DNA from: Bacillota bacterium
GTDB lineage: Bacteria; Bacillota; Clostridia; Acetivibrionales; DSM-1351
Direction: 5' to 3'
Assembly: GCA_023400235.1 (NCBI GenBank)
Contig: JAEXFI010000005.1
Span: forward strand, 62,001-126,000
DNA: 64,000 bases
Every line of letters begins with the position of its first letter. The first letter of the stretch is position 1. Shown piece after piece: positions 52,367 to 59,911 of this stretch. Below the pieces are notes generated by a model. It was not told the origin of the DNA. It did not search any database and was given only the letters and a program-made list of their open reading frames with translations. Both the position numbers and the translations under genes were made by a program.

Positions 52367-53089
52367 GTGAAACTGATATGCTATTTATCCAATGGATATC
52401 CGACCATAGAGTCAAGTATTGAGATGGCTGAAAACTATATTCAGGCAGGCTGCGATATTATAGAAGTGGATTTTCCATCTTCCAACCCTTACCTTGAGGG
52501 GGAGTATATTGCCAACCGCATGAAGGAGGCGCTTGAAGCCTGCAAGGATTACAGCAGGTACATGGAGGGCATTATAAAAATAAAAAATGGCCATCCAGGA
52601 GCAAAATTCATACTTCTTTCATATGAAAACACTATACTGGAAATAGGCCTGGAGCGTTTTGTGAAGTTTTGCACGGATAATAATCTGAAGGATTTAATCT
52701 ACGTTGGAAGTCATAATGAGGAAGTAAAGAGCAAGCTTATAGAAAACGGAATAAAAATATCCTGCTATGTGCAGTTCCATATGGATGAAGGGGAGGTGCA
52801 GTCAGCCAGGATGTCAAACGGGTTTGTTTATATGCAGGCAAAGCCGACTACAAATAATATTAATCCAGAGTATCCCACTTTGAGGCACTGTATTGACCAT
52901 CTGAAAGCACAGGGAATTGAGAGGGAGATTTACTGCGGTGTGGGAATCTATACGCCGGAGGATATTCAAATGGCAAGGGAGGCAGGAGCCGATGGGGTCT
53001 TTGTAGGCAGTACTGTCCTTAAGCTGCACAATGATATTCCAAAAATGAAAGAAACCATAGAATTATTTAAGAAGACCTGCAGTAAATAG
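52367..53089 (+). CDS. Tryptophan synthase alpha chain-like protein (divergent)
   Basis: 240 residues aligned with TrpA by eye. The first catalytic glutamate is kept (E33 in CDIIEVDFP, equivalent to Glu49 of TrpA). The second catalytic acid is changed: Asp60 is replaced by glutamate (E44 in PYLEGEYI) at identical spacing. Phosphate-site segments CGVGIYTPEDI and GADGVFVGSTVL remain. It is not near trpB or other trp genes and ends the nucleoside operon, so a retro-aldol activity on another phosphorylated compound is more likely than indole production. Start: GTG at 52367 with TTGGAGG 5 bases before. Confidence 0.85.
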   Translation: MKLICYLSNGYPTIESSIEMAENYIQAGCDIIEVDFPSSNPYLEGEYIANRMKEALEACKDYSRYMEGIIKIKNGHPGAKFILLSYENTILEIGLERFVKFCTDNNLKDLIYVGSHNEEVKSKLIENGIKISCYVQFHMDEGEVQSARMSNGFVYMQAKPTTNNINPEYPTLRHCIDHLKAQGIEREIYCGVGIYTPEDIQMAREAGADGVFVGSTVLKLHNDIPKMKETIELFKKTCSK

Positions 53090-53111
53090 GCGGAAGCTTG
53101 TATACTGCCAA

Positions 53112-53167
53112 AAAGCCTGCGTAGATTGCCGGGAAAGGAGCAGCCTTCCGGCGTTTACACAGGCTTT
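53112..53167 (+). terminator. Terminator of the nucleoside operon
   Basis: AAAGCCTG (53112-53119) pairs with CAGGCTTT (53160-53167), enclosing a second hairpin (GCCGG..AAGG with CCTTCCGGC, 53128-53152). It follows the TrpA-like stop in the gap 53090-53417. Confidence 0.7.
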
Positions 53168-53285
53168 ATGTATTTGGCGCATATTACTCCGCCCAGGATA
53201 TCCAAGTGATTTTACATATAACAAGCAACTTTACTCGAATAAAATTTTCAATAATTTTCAAGAATATAATAATTTGATAAAGATA

Positions 53286-53314
53286 TTGCCTATTTCAAAT
53301 AAATGTGTTAAAAT
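53286..53314 (+). promoter_or_regulatory. Promoter of rpsF-ssb-rpsR
   Basis: TTGCCT at 53286-53291, 17-base spacer, TAAAAT at 53309-53314 with a TG one base upstream (extended -10). Confidence 0.72.
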
Positions 53315-53326
53315 ACAACATTGTAT

Positions 53327-53408
53327 GCGGAAAAGGTTTTCCGCACAAATAAATATTTACATCCTTGCTCTGTACTCGTGTTGCAGAGCCGTAAAGTCCG
53401 AGGGGAGG
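53327..53408 (+). promoter_or_regulatory. S6:S18-type ribosomal protein leader
   Basis: The rpsF leader starts with a perfect palindromic hairpin (TGCGGAAAA/TTTTCCGCA, 53327-53346) and then GCTCTG (53367-53372) pairing with CAGAGC (53384-53389), followed by CCGTAAAGTCCG and the ribosome binding site. A CCG next to a helix in this position is the known binding site of the S6:S18 complex. It would give feedback control of the operon. Boundaries are approximate. Confidence 0.6.
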
Positions 53409-53417
53409 TGACCAGTA

Positions 53418-53702
53418 ATGTTAAAGAAGTATGAAACTATCTTTATAATCAATTCAGAGGTTGGAGAAGAGTCCACAAAGGCCCTAGTTGAAAAATTTAA
53501 GAATATTCTCGAAACTTCAGCTCAGCTTGAAACTATTGATGAGTGGGGTAAAAGAAAGCTTGCTTATGAAATAGATGACAAGACCGAAGGTTATTATGTG
53601 CTTGCTAATTTCTCAGCCGAGCCAAGTTTTCCGGCTGAATTGGAAAGAGTATACAAAATCACTGAAGGTATCCTTAAGTATATCATAATTGCTAAGGACT
53701 AA
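53418..53702 (+). CDS. rpsF: Small ribosomal subunit protein S6
   Basis: 94 residues: KKYETIFIINSEVGEE, then ETIDEWGKRKLAYEIDDKTEGYYVLANF. All are typical of S6, which pairs with S18 in the 30S platform. GGGGAGGTGA lies before the ATG. First gene of the conserved rpsF-ssb-rpsR order. Confidence 0.97.
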   Translation: MLKKYETIFIINSEVGEESTKALVEKFKNILETSAQLETIDEWGKRKLAYEIDDKTEGYYVLANFSAEPSFPAELERVYKITEGILKYIIIAKD

Positions 53703-53773
53703 TAATAGGTGAAACGGCTTAAGTGATGCATTTGACTTCAAGGGGAAAAGGCGTCACATATTGCTGTTGACTA

Positions 53774-53795
53774 CGTGCTTAAGTGCATTAGCACG
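53774..53795 (+). other. Hairpin upstream of ssb
   Basis: CGTGC and GCACG pair, with TAA/TTA extending the stem around GTGCA. It lies about 24 bases before the ssb start. The 116-base rpsF-ssb gap is longer than usual and repeats GCTTAAGTG twice (about 53718 and 53777); a role in tuning ssb expression is possible. Confidence 0.45.
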
Positions 53796-53818
53796 CTACA
53801 CGAGAAGGGAAGGTTAGT

Positions 53819-54250
53819 ATGAACAAGGTAGTATTAATGGGAAGACTTACCAAGGATCCTGATCTGAGATACACAAGTGGAAATAACACGGCAGTTGCAA
53901 GCTTTTCCATTGCTGTAAACAGACGTGCTACTGCAAAGGAAGGTCAGCCTCAGGCTGATTTCATAAATATCGTAGCATGGAATAAGACTGCTGAGTTTTG
54001 TGGAAAATATTTCACAAAGGGAATGCAGGTAGCCATTGTTGGAAGGCTCCAGACCAGAACCTGGGATGACAATGAGGGAAAGCGCCATTACGTTACGGAA
54101 GTGGTAGCAGATGAAACCTACTTTGCAGACAGCAAGAGAAGCGGAGAGGCGGGGGGCGGAAGTCCGGCACCCAGAACCTATTCCGAAAATCCTGCATCAT
54201 CAGGGGACGGTTTTTATCCAATGGATGAGGACGATGAGCTCCCATTTTAA
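53819..54250 (+). CDS. ssb: Single-stranded DNA-binding protein
   Basis: 143 residues. The OB-fold starts MNKVVLMGRLTKDPDLRYT and includes FINIVAWNKTAEF and GRLQTRTWDDNEGKR; a flexible Gly/Ser-rich linker leads to the acidic tail MDEDDELPF that recruits repair and replication proteins. GAAGG precedes the ATG. Confidence 0.96.
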   Translation: MNKVVLMGRLTKDPDLRYTSGNNTAVASFSIAVNRRATAKEGQPQADFINIVAWNKTAEFCGKYFTKGMQVAIVGRLQTRTWDDNEGKRHYVTEVVADETYFADSKRSGEAGGGSPAPRTYSENPASSGDGFYPMDEDDELPF

Positions 54251-54344
54251 AACGGAAGCTTAAGGTCTTAATTTAAAAATTAAACGAACGATTTATAAAT
54301 GATACTCAGTACCATGATATGGTACATGAAAGGAGGATTTTCAA

Positions 54345-54638
54345 ATGCCAGGACCAAAGAGAGATAACAGAAGAAATGATAGAGATTCTTATGATAAGGG
54401 CGAAGGCAAAGGCGGCATGAGAATGAGAAGAGCAAAGAAGAAAGTTTGCGCATTCTGTGTTGACAAAGCTACCGATATAGATTATAAAGATGTCTCAAAG
54501 CTTAGAAAGTACGTTTCTGAAAGAGGTAAGATTCTTCCCAGAAGAATTTCAGGAAACTGTGCAAAGCACCAGCGTCAGCTGACAGTTGCAGTGAAGAGAG
54601 CAAGACACATTGCTTTGCTTCCATATACAGCTGAATAA
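54345..54638 (+). CDS. rpsR: Small ribosomal subunit protein S18
   Basis: 97 residues, very basic. The core KKVCAFCVDKATDIDYKDVSKLRKYVSERGKILPRRISGNCAKHQRQL is diagnostic. It keeps the cysteines of the zinc-binding (C+) form of S18. The N terminus (residues 1-30) is a longer than average Arg/Lys/Asp-rich tail. AAAGGAGG lies before the ATG. Confidence 0.97.
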   Translation: MPGPKRDNRRNDRDSYDKGEGKGGMRMRRAKKKVCAFCVDKATDIDYKDVSKLRKYVSERGKILPRRISGNCAKHQRQLTVAVKRARHIALLPYTAE

Positions 54639-54701
54639 TAGAGAAAAGCCTGTAGGAATAATTGGCTTATATAATAATTATGGGAAAATATAATTTATAG
54701 T

Positions 54702-54739
54702 AAAAAACCCGTCCGGATTTTCAGCCGGACGGGTTTTTT
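54702..54739 (+). terminator. Strong intrinsic terminator after rpsR
   Basis: A 15-bp perfect stem (six A-T pairs plus CCCGTCCGG with CCGGACGGG) around an 8-base loop, ending in six T. It is nearly symmetric and would also terminate from the minus side. Confidence 0.95.
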
Positions 54740-54854
54740 AGAATATAGGAGTTTATATATTTTCGAACAGAGATGAGATGCCCATAATACTGAGTTTGAG
54801 TGTGTACACCAGCAAATCCCATTCTATATAAATTCCTATATTCGGGGTTTGGAA

Positions 54855-55006
54855 AAGGGGACTCCCCTTCCCGGGCTAGAGGGGGTTCTCAGAAAACACG
54901 AAGTGTTTTCGTCGAAGGGGGAAGTAGTTCCCCCTAGCGAACAAGAAAATTTGCTGAACTTCACACCAATAAGCACTGTAAAAACTGAGCGCAGCGAATT
55001 TTCTTG
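54855..55006. repeat. Cluster of four hairpins between convergent genes
   Basis: AAGGGG-ACT-CCCCTT (54855-54869); GAAAACAC-GAA-GTGTTTTC (54892-54910); AGGGGGAA-GTAG-TTCCCCCT (54916-54935); and CAAGAAAATTTGCT (54942-54955) with AGCGAATTTTCTTG (54993-55006), one G-T pair. Alternative pairings exist: CTAGAGGGGG near 54876 can pair with CCCCCTAG at 54930-54937, and CAGCAAAT near 54811 with ATTTGCTG at 54949-54956. This gap (54740-55019) has no gene. It looks like a repetitive palindromic element or small mobile remnant. Confidence 0.5.
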
Positions 55007-55019
55007 ACAGCATGGCTGT

Positions 55020-55694
55020 TTATATTCTTGACTCCACTACACATAAAAAATCATATATTGGCTTCAATTCCTTAAAACCTTTCTTTAACACCTGGGGAAG
55101 CTCCTTTGAAAAGGCCAGCTCAAAATTGCTTTGCACAGCCTCAAAATAAATATTTTTTCTGTCCAGCCAGGTTCGGAGGTTTTCAGGCTGCTCAGGATAT
55201 TTGCTCCTCTTGTACAAATCTCCTCCAATAATAAACTCGTTCTGAGCCTCATAATACTTCTGGGCCATTAGAAAGGCCGGATGGCTGTTTACTATCATAT
55301 CCCGCATATTTGCCATGGAGGCGGGTTCCGCACCGTAATAGCCTATACCATAGCTGGAACCCTTCTGGTCTATTCCAAACCAGAAGCAGGGGGCTGTGGA
55401 CATGAGGGACTTGTCTCTTAAAAAAACCAGCCAGACATTGTCCCTGTACAGCGTCTTATCCTTTGTAAAGCGTGTATCCCTCCTTACTCGTGAAATAAGC
55501 TTTGAGGGAAGAGTAATAAGCTGGCTGTCTATTTCAAGCATAGTAGGGGCAAGCTCTGTTATCAGCTCTGCAAAGGGAGTATATACGTATTTTTTATAGT
55601 CGGACTTGTGGCTGTCATACCAGTCCTTGCTGTTATTCATTCTATTCTCAAGGAGAAAGCGAAGCGCATCTCCTGTAATACCGCTGAAACTCAT
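55020..55694 (-). CDS. DUF2461 family protein
   Basis: 224 residues of the DUF2461 (TIGR02453) family: FLLENRMNNSKDWYDSHKSDYKKYV near the start, then LISRVRRDTRFTKDKTLYRDNVWLVF and GIGYYGAEPASMANMR. The biochemical role of this family is unknown. The frame is open to 55790, but CGGAG lies 7 bases before the ATG at 55694, where the family N terminus MSFSGITGDAL begins. It is the only minus-strand gene in this region and probably has its own promoter in the gap before pheA. Confidence 0.87.
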   Translation of the reverse strand: MSFSGITGDALRFLLENRMNNSKDWYDSHKSDYKKYVYTPFAELITELAPTMLEIDSQLITLPSKLISRVRRDTRFTKDKTLYRDNVWLVFLRDKSLMSTAPCFWFGIDQKGSSYGIGYYGAEPASMANMRDMIVNSHPAFLMAQKYYEAQNEFIIGGDLYKRSKYPEQPENLRTWLDRKNIYFEAVQSNFELAFSKELPQVLKKGFKELKPIYDFLCVVESRI

Positions 55695-55895
55695 ATGTTT
55701 CTCCGTTCCGCCGCTATGCAGCATGTAAGTAGTAATAAGTTCAAACACCTGTTCTTTTTTTATTTTGACAGAAATAATATTAAAAAGCAATAACCAACAT
55801 TCCTGTTGGAAAAATAGGCAAAGAATGATATTATATATTATTGTCGGATTAGATTTTTATATAATATCGTTAAAAAGGATGGATATTTTCGGCAG

Positions 55896-56738
55896 ATGAA
55901 TAAAAGCATTGGTTATTTAGGGCCGGAGGGAACATTTTCTCATGAGGCTGTGGAAGCATACAAGGCGGAACACAATAAATCCTATGATTTAAAGGAGTAT
56001 TCGTCCATCACGGATGTTTTATCTGCTCTTAAGAACGACCAGGTGGATGAGGCAATCGTCCCCATAGAGAACTCTCTTGAGGGTGCTATTAATGTGACGC
56101 TGGACGTGCTTGCAAAAGAAGAGGACCTGTTCATAGTTGATGAGTTTATAATACCTGTAAATCTCAACCTTGTAGTTAAGCCGGGAACACAGCCGGAAAG
56201 TATCACGGTGATCATGTCACACCCCCAGCCGCTGGGACAGTGCAGAAATTTTCTGAATGCCAAGTTTCCGGGTGCGGTGCAGCTTGAGGAAAACAGTACG
56301 TCAAAGGCAGCACAAAGGGTGGTTGACGGCGATGGTACCTGTGCTGCGGTTACCTCTTTTATTGCAGCCAGAATATATGGGCTTGAAGTGTTGGAGAAAA
56401 ATGTCCAGGACGTTGAAAACAATCACACAAGATTTGTTATCGTGTCCAAGTGCATAAGCGCTCCTACGGGTGCAGACAAGACCTCCATAGTATTTTCAAC
56501 CGACAACAGGCCGGGAAGCCTTTACAGGATATTGGACATTTTCAGCCTCTGGGATATAAATATGACAAGAATTGAGTCAAGACCATCGAAAAATGCCCTT
56601 GGGCAGTATATATTTTTTATTGATATCGACGGACATATCAATAATCAGGACGTATTTGATGCATTGACCATGGTTAAGAGGAAAACATCGTTTTACAAAT
56701 TTATTGGTTCTTATCCTGTATTTACGGGTAAAATATAA
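55896..56738 (+). CDS. pheA: Prephenate dehydratase
   Basis: Converts prephenate to phenylpyruvate for phenylalanine synthesis. Residues 1-about 185 form the catalytic domain: YLGPEGTFSHEAVEAY, IVPIENSLEGAINVTLDVL and the TRF motif in NNHTRFVIVS. The ACT regulatory domain follows (TSIVFSTDNRPGSLYRILDIFS; MTRIESRPSKNALGQYIFFID), so feedback inhibition by phenylalanine is expected. Length 280 fits a monofunctional enzyme. No chorismate mutase domain is fused. Confidence 0.95.
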   Translation: MNKSIGYLGPEGTFSHEAVEAYKAEHNKSYDLKEYSSITDVLSALKNDQVDEAIVPIENSLEGAINVTLDVLAKEEDLFIVDEFIIPVNLNLVVKPGTQPESITVIMSHPQPLGQCRNFLNAKFPGAVQLEENSTSKAAQRVVDGDGTCAAVTSFIAARIYGLEVLEKNVQDVENNHTRFVIVSKCISAPTGADKTSIVFSTDNRPGSLYRILDIFSLWDINMTRIESRPSKNALGQYIFFIDIDGHINNQDVFDALTMVKRKTSFYKFIGSYPVFTGKI

Positions 56739-56868
56739 CAAGCTGGCAGGCGTGAATTTTGTTCAGTCTGTGGGTTTTAGTTGGGAAATGAAGTCAAATA
56801 ACCTCAAAAGTGGTATAATTTAGGAACGAATCACTAATTGTACCGGTGTACATTTATGGGAGGTTAAA

Positions 56869-57213
56869 ATGGCTTTATTTGATAATCAACTGGATATTAC
56901 CAGAAATATTAGAATTATTGATTGGCTGAAAAGCGAACTTCTGACGGATGTTGCCAATTTATTCAAGGCCCTGGTAAACGGAGTCCGCGAAGAGGTATCC
57001 GATACACTGTCAGACACTTTGGCCAACATTATTCTTATCTGTTATCTGCTGGGAAAACGATTTGGAATTAATTATAGAGCAATTGAAACAAAAATCGAAA
57101 ATAAGATTAGGCTGGGGCTTGTTGAAAACCATGATGTTGAAAAATATTATGGTGACCTTTCGGAGCTGTCAAAGCATTTGAACAGTGCCAGAAGCAAGAG
57201 GCAAGGGGCCTAG
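56869..57213 (+). CDS. MazG-like family protein
   Basis: 114 residues of the small MazG-like family found in Clostridia: DITRNIRIIDWLKSELLTDVANLFKALV, then DTLSDTLANIILICYLLGKRFGINY. The alpha-helical EExxD-type metal site of true MazG is only partly visible (EEVSDTLSD), so nucleotide hydrolysis is uncertain. GGGAGG precedes the ATG. Located 27 bases before the cyclic-di-AMP phosphodiesterase gene. Confidence 0.85.
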   Translation: MALFDNQLDITRNIRIIDWLKSELLTDVANLFKALVNGVREEVSDTLSDTLANIILICYLLGKRFGINYRAIETKIENKIRLGLVENHDVEKYYGDLSELSKHLNSARSKRQGA

Positions 57214-57240
57214 GAAGTGTTGGGCAAGAGGAGATTTTAA

Positions 57241-59244
57241 ATGGATAACAAAAAACTATCACGGATTTTTATACCAAAAGCTGGTTTTTATCTTTTGGTA
57301 ATTTTATTCTTGGTTGTGATAATTACACTATTAAATCCATTCGTGGCTATTCCAGGGTTTGTCCTGTTTATTTTTCTTGTTATCTATAACTACAAATCAA
57401 ACCATATAAGGAATAGAGAGATAACTAAATACATAGAGACGCTGACCTTTAACATCGACTGTGCCACCAAGGATACGCTGCTTAACTTTCCAATGCCGCT
57501 GGTGCTTGCAGAACTGGATGGTACGACTGTATGGTACAATTCCTCCTTTAAGGGTATTTTTGAAGATGATAATTTCCTTCAGAGGACAGTGGCAAATCTT
57601 GTTACGGAGATAAGGCCTCAGCTTACAGAAGGGGACAGCATCAATATCTCAAAGGATGTGACCATCAGCAACAGATATTATTCCGTGCTGGGGAATCTTG
57701 TGAAGGTGGATGACAACAACGATAAGGAAAGTGTTATAATAATGCTTTACTTTGTTGACAATACCGACCTGATAAATGAAAGACAGAGGTTTGAGGATAA
57801 CAAAAATACGGTGGGTGTCATTGTTGTTGACAACTACGATGACCTGATGCAGAGCCTGGAAGATTCAAAGAGGCCTCAGATGATGGCTGAGATTGAAAAG
57901 AAAATCACCAATTGGATAAGCCATACGGGAGGTATACTGAAGAAGTTTGAAAGGGACAAGTATTTGTGTATACATGCCTTTAAGTATTTAAAGGAACTGG
58001 AAGAGAAGAAGTTTGAAATACTTGAAACCGTCAAGGAAATAAACCTGGGAAACAAAATACCTGTGACACTGAGTATTGGAATGGGCATCAATGCCCCCAC
58101 CATCGTGGAAAATCTCCAGAATGCCTATGCGGGTATAGATATTGCACTGGGTAGAGGCGGAGACCATGTAGTCATAAAGGACGGCGACAATTTCAGATTT
58201 TTCGGAGGCCGGAACAGGGAGCTGGAAAAGCGTACAAGGGTCAAGGCCAGGGTTATAGCCTATGCACTCAGGGGCTTGATAGACCAGGCACCTTCGGTGC
58301 TTATAATGGGCCATGAAAACGCGGACATCGACTGTCTGGGTGCGGCGTTAGGAATATACAGAATAGTGAAGAGCCGCGATAAGCGGGTGAATATTGTATT
58401 GAACCACTCCAATGCAAATATTGACTCGGTTTTAAACAAGCTTGCCAAGGAGCCCGAATACAGCAATGTTTTTGTGGGCAGGAACGAGGCGCTGGACATT
58501 ATTACAAAAAAGACACTGCTTATAGTGGTGGATACCCACCGTCCAAGCTTCACGGAAACGCCTGAACTGCTCCGCATGACAGACCAGATTGTCATTATAG
58601 ATCATCACCGGCGCGGTGCGGATTTTATACAGGATGCGGTACTGTCCTACCAGGAAACCTATGCTTCTTCCACCTGTGAGCTTGTAACAGAGCTGCTGCA
58701 GTATCTGGAGGAAAAAATCAGGCTTACCAGTATAGAGACCGAAGCCTTATATGCAGGAATAGTGGTGGATACCAAGAACTTTATATTCAAGACAGGAGTC
58801 AGAACCTTTGAGGCAGCATCTTATCTGAGAAGGCAGGGAGTGGACACCGTTTCGGTTAAACAGCTGTTCCAGAACGATCTGAAAACCTATATAGCAATAT
58901 CAAATATAGTAAAAGATGCGGAAGTAGTGTATGATAATATTGCAATATCTACTTGTCCCACTAATATAAAAAATGCCCAGTTGATTGCAGCACAGGCCGC
59001 AGATCAGCTTTTGAGCCTGTCGGGACTTGTCGCAGCCTTTGTTCTCAGCTATCATGAGGGAGAGGTAATTATCAGCGGAAGATCCCTGGGTGAAATAAAT
59101 GTTCAGATGATTCTTGAAAAGCTGGGCGGCGGGGGGCATTTGACCGTGGCTGGAGCTCAGATTGAGAACGTTTCCATTCAGGAGGCCAAGGAAAGCTTGA
59201 AAACAGCTATATTTGAATACGTCGACAGTCTGAACAAGGAGTAA
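57241..59244 (+). CDS. gdpP: GdpP-type cyclic-di-AMP phosphodiesterase
   Basis: 667 residues. Two membrane helices (about 12-58), a PAS-like domain (to about 150), a degenerate GGDEF domain (about 170-310) in which the signature is replaced (ALGRGGDHVVI), then DHH and DHHA1 domains. Catalytic motifs are GHENADIDCLGAALG, VDTHRP, IDHHRR and the C-terminal GGGGHLTVAGAQ. The family hydrolyses c-di-AMP to pApA. It precedes rplI and dnaB, the same order as in Bacillus. Confidence 0.94.
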   Translation: MDNKKLSRIFIPKAGFYLLVILFLVVIITLLNPFVAIPGFVLFIFLVIYNYKSNHIRNREITKYIETLTFNIDCATKDTLLNFPMPLVLAELDGTTVWYNSSFKGIFEDDNFLQRTVANLVTEIRPQLTEGDSINISKDVTISNRYYSVLGNLVKVDDNNDKESVIIMLYFVDNTDLINERQRFEDNKNTVGVIVVDNYDDLMQSLEDSKRPQMMAEIEKKITNWISHTGGILKKFERDKYLCIHAFKYLKELEEKKFEILETVKEINLGNKIPVTLSIGMGINAPTIVENLQNAYAGIDIALGRGGDHVVIKDGDNFRFFGGRNRELEKRTRVKARVIAYALRGLIDQAPSVLIMGHENADIDCLGAALGIYRIVKSRDKRVNIVLNHSNANIDSVLNKLAKEPEYSNVFVGRNEALDIITKKTLLIVVDTHRPSFTETPELLRMTDQIVIIDHHRRGADFIQDAVLSYQETYASSTCELVTELLQYLEEKIRLTSIETEALYAGIVVDTKNFIFKTGVRTFEAASYLRRQGVDTVSVKQLFQNDLKTYIAISNIVKDAEVVYDNIAISTCPTNIKNAQLIAAQAADQLLSLSGLVAAFVLSYHEGEVIISGRSLGEINVQMILEKLGGGGHLTVAGAQIENVSIQEAKESLKTAIFEYVDSLNKE

Positions 59245-59290
59245 ATACAAAAATGGAGCCGCTGTGCGGCTTAAGTCATAACATGGCTTG

Positions 59291-59401
59291 GGAGGTTAGC
59301 TTGAAAGATACATGTTGTGTATCAAAGTGACTTTCAAGCAGCGAAAGCCACTGCGTGTCTTTCATTACTATTTGTGTACGCGCTATGTGCGTAGATGGGA
59401 G
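59291..59401 (+). repeat. Dispersed structured repeat, copy B (rplI leader)
   Basis: Matches the reverse complement of copy A (30609-30732) with about 7 differences in 110 bases. The helices GCTTGAAAG/CTTTCAAGC and GATACA/TGTATC are kept, and the TACGCGC/GTGCGTA hairpin differs from copy A only at positions that still pair. It fills the gap 59245-59406 and its end GATGGGAG supplies part of the rplI ribosome binding site. A GCCGC/GCGGC hairpin lies just upstream. Confidence 0.8.
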
Positions 59402-59406
59402 ATTAT

Positions 59407-59853
59407 ATGAAGGTTATATTAAAAGAAGATGTTAAGGGTTTGGGTAAGAAGGAGCAGATGGTTGAGGCCAGCGATGGCTATGCAAGGAACTTTTTGTTTC
59501 CCAAGGGACTTGCAGTTGAAGCTACCGCTGCAAATATGAATATAATGAAGACCAAAAAGGAAGCAGAGGCCCATAAGAAGGAAAAGGAAATCGCACAGGC
59601 CAGGGAGCTTGCCAATAAGATAAAGAACATAACGGTAACAATAAAGGTCAAGGCCGGTGAGAACGGCAAGCTTTTTGGCTCCATAACCAGCAAGGATGTG
59701 GCAGAGACCCTGAAAAGTCAGCACAAGCTGGATATTGACAAAAAGAAGCTTGTGATGCCGGATACCATTAAGGCCATAGGGACTTATGAGGCAGAGGTCA
59801 AGCTTTACCCTGAAATCAGTTCAAAATTTACCGTTAAAATAGAAGGCTTGTAA
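59407..59853 (+). CDS. rplI: Large ribosomal subunit protein L9
   Basis: 148 residues: MKVILKEDVKGLGKKEQMVEASDGYARNFLFPKGLA, a long helix with NIMKTKKEAEAHKKEKE, and a C-terminal domain with KLFGSITSKDVAETL. The frame opens at 59395, but the true L9 N terminus starts at 59407, with GGGAGAT upstream contributed by the repeat element. Confidence 0.96.
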   Translation: MKVILKEDVKGLGKKEQMVEASDGYARNFLFPKGLAVEATAANMNIMKTKKEAEAHKKEKEIAQARELANKIKNITVTIKVKAGENGKLFGSITSKDVAETLKSQHKLDIDKKKLVMPDTIKAIGTYEAEVKLYPEISSKFTVKIEGL

Positions 59854-59911
59854 AAGCGGCTATGGAAGCAGGGGTTATAATTACTGTTATTTTGAAGAAT
59901 GGGGAAGAGAT

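Noticed and set aside
52367..53089. Genuine tryptophan synthase alpha subunit
   Set aside because: No trp genes nearby, one catalytic acid changed and operon context is nucleoside use; kept only as TrpA-like.
53716..53790. GCTTAAGTG pair upstream of ssb as a third copy of the dispersed repeat
   Set aside because: Only about 10 bases are shared and the hairpin order differs.
55800..55895. T-box or attenuator upstream of pheA
   Set aside because: No T-box sequence, specifier hairpin or terminator is seen in the short leader.
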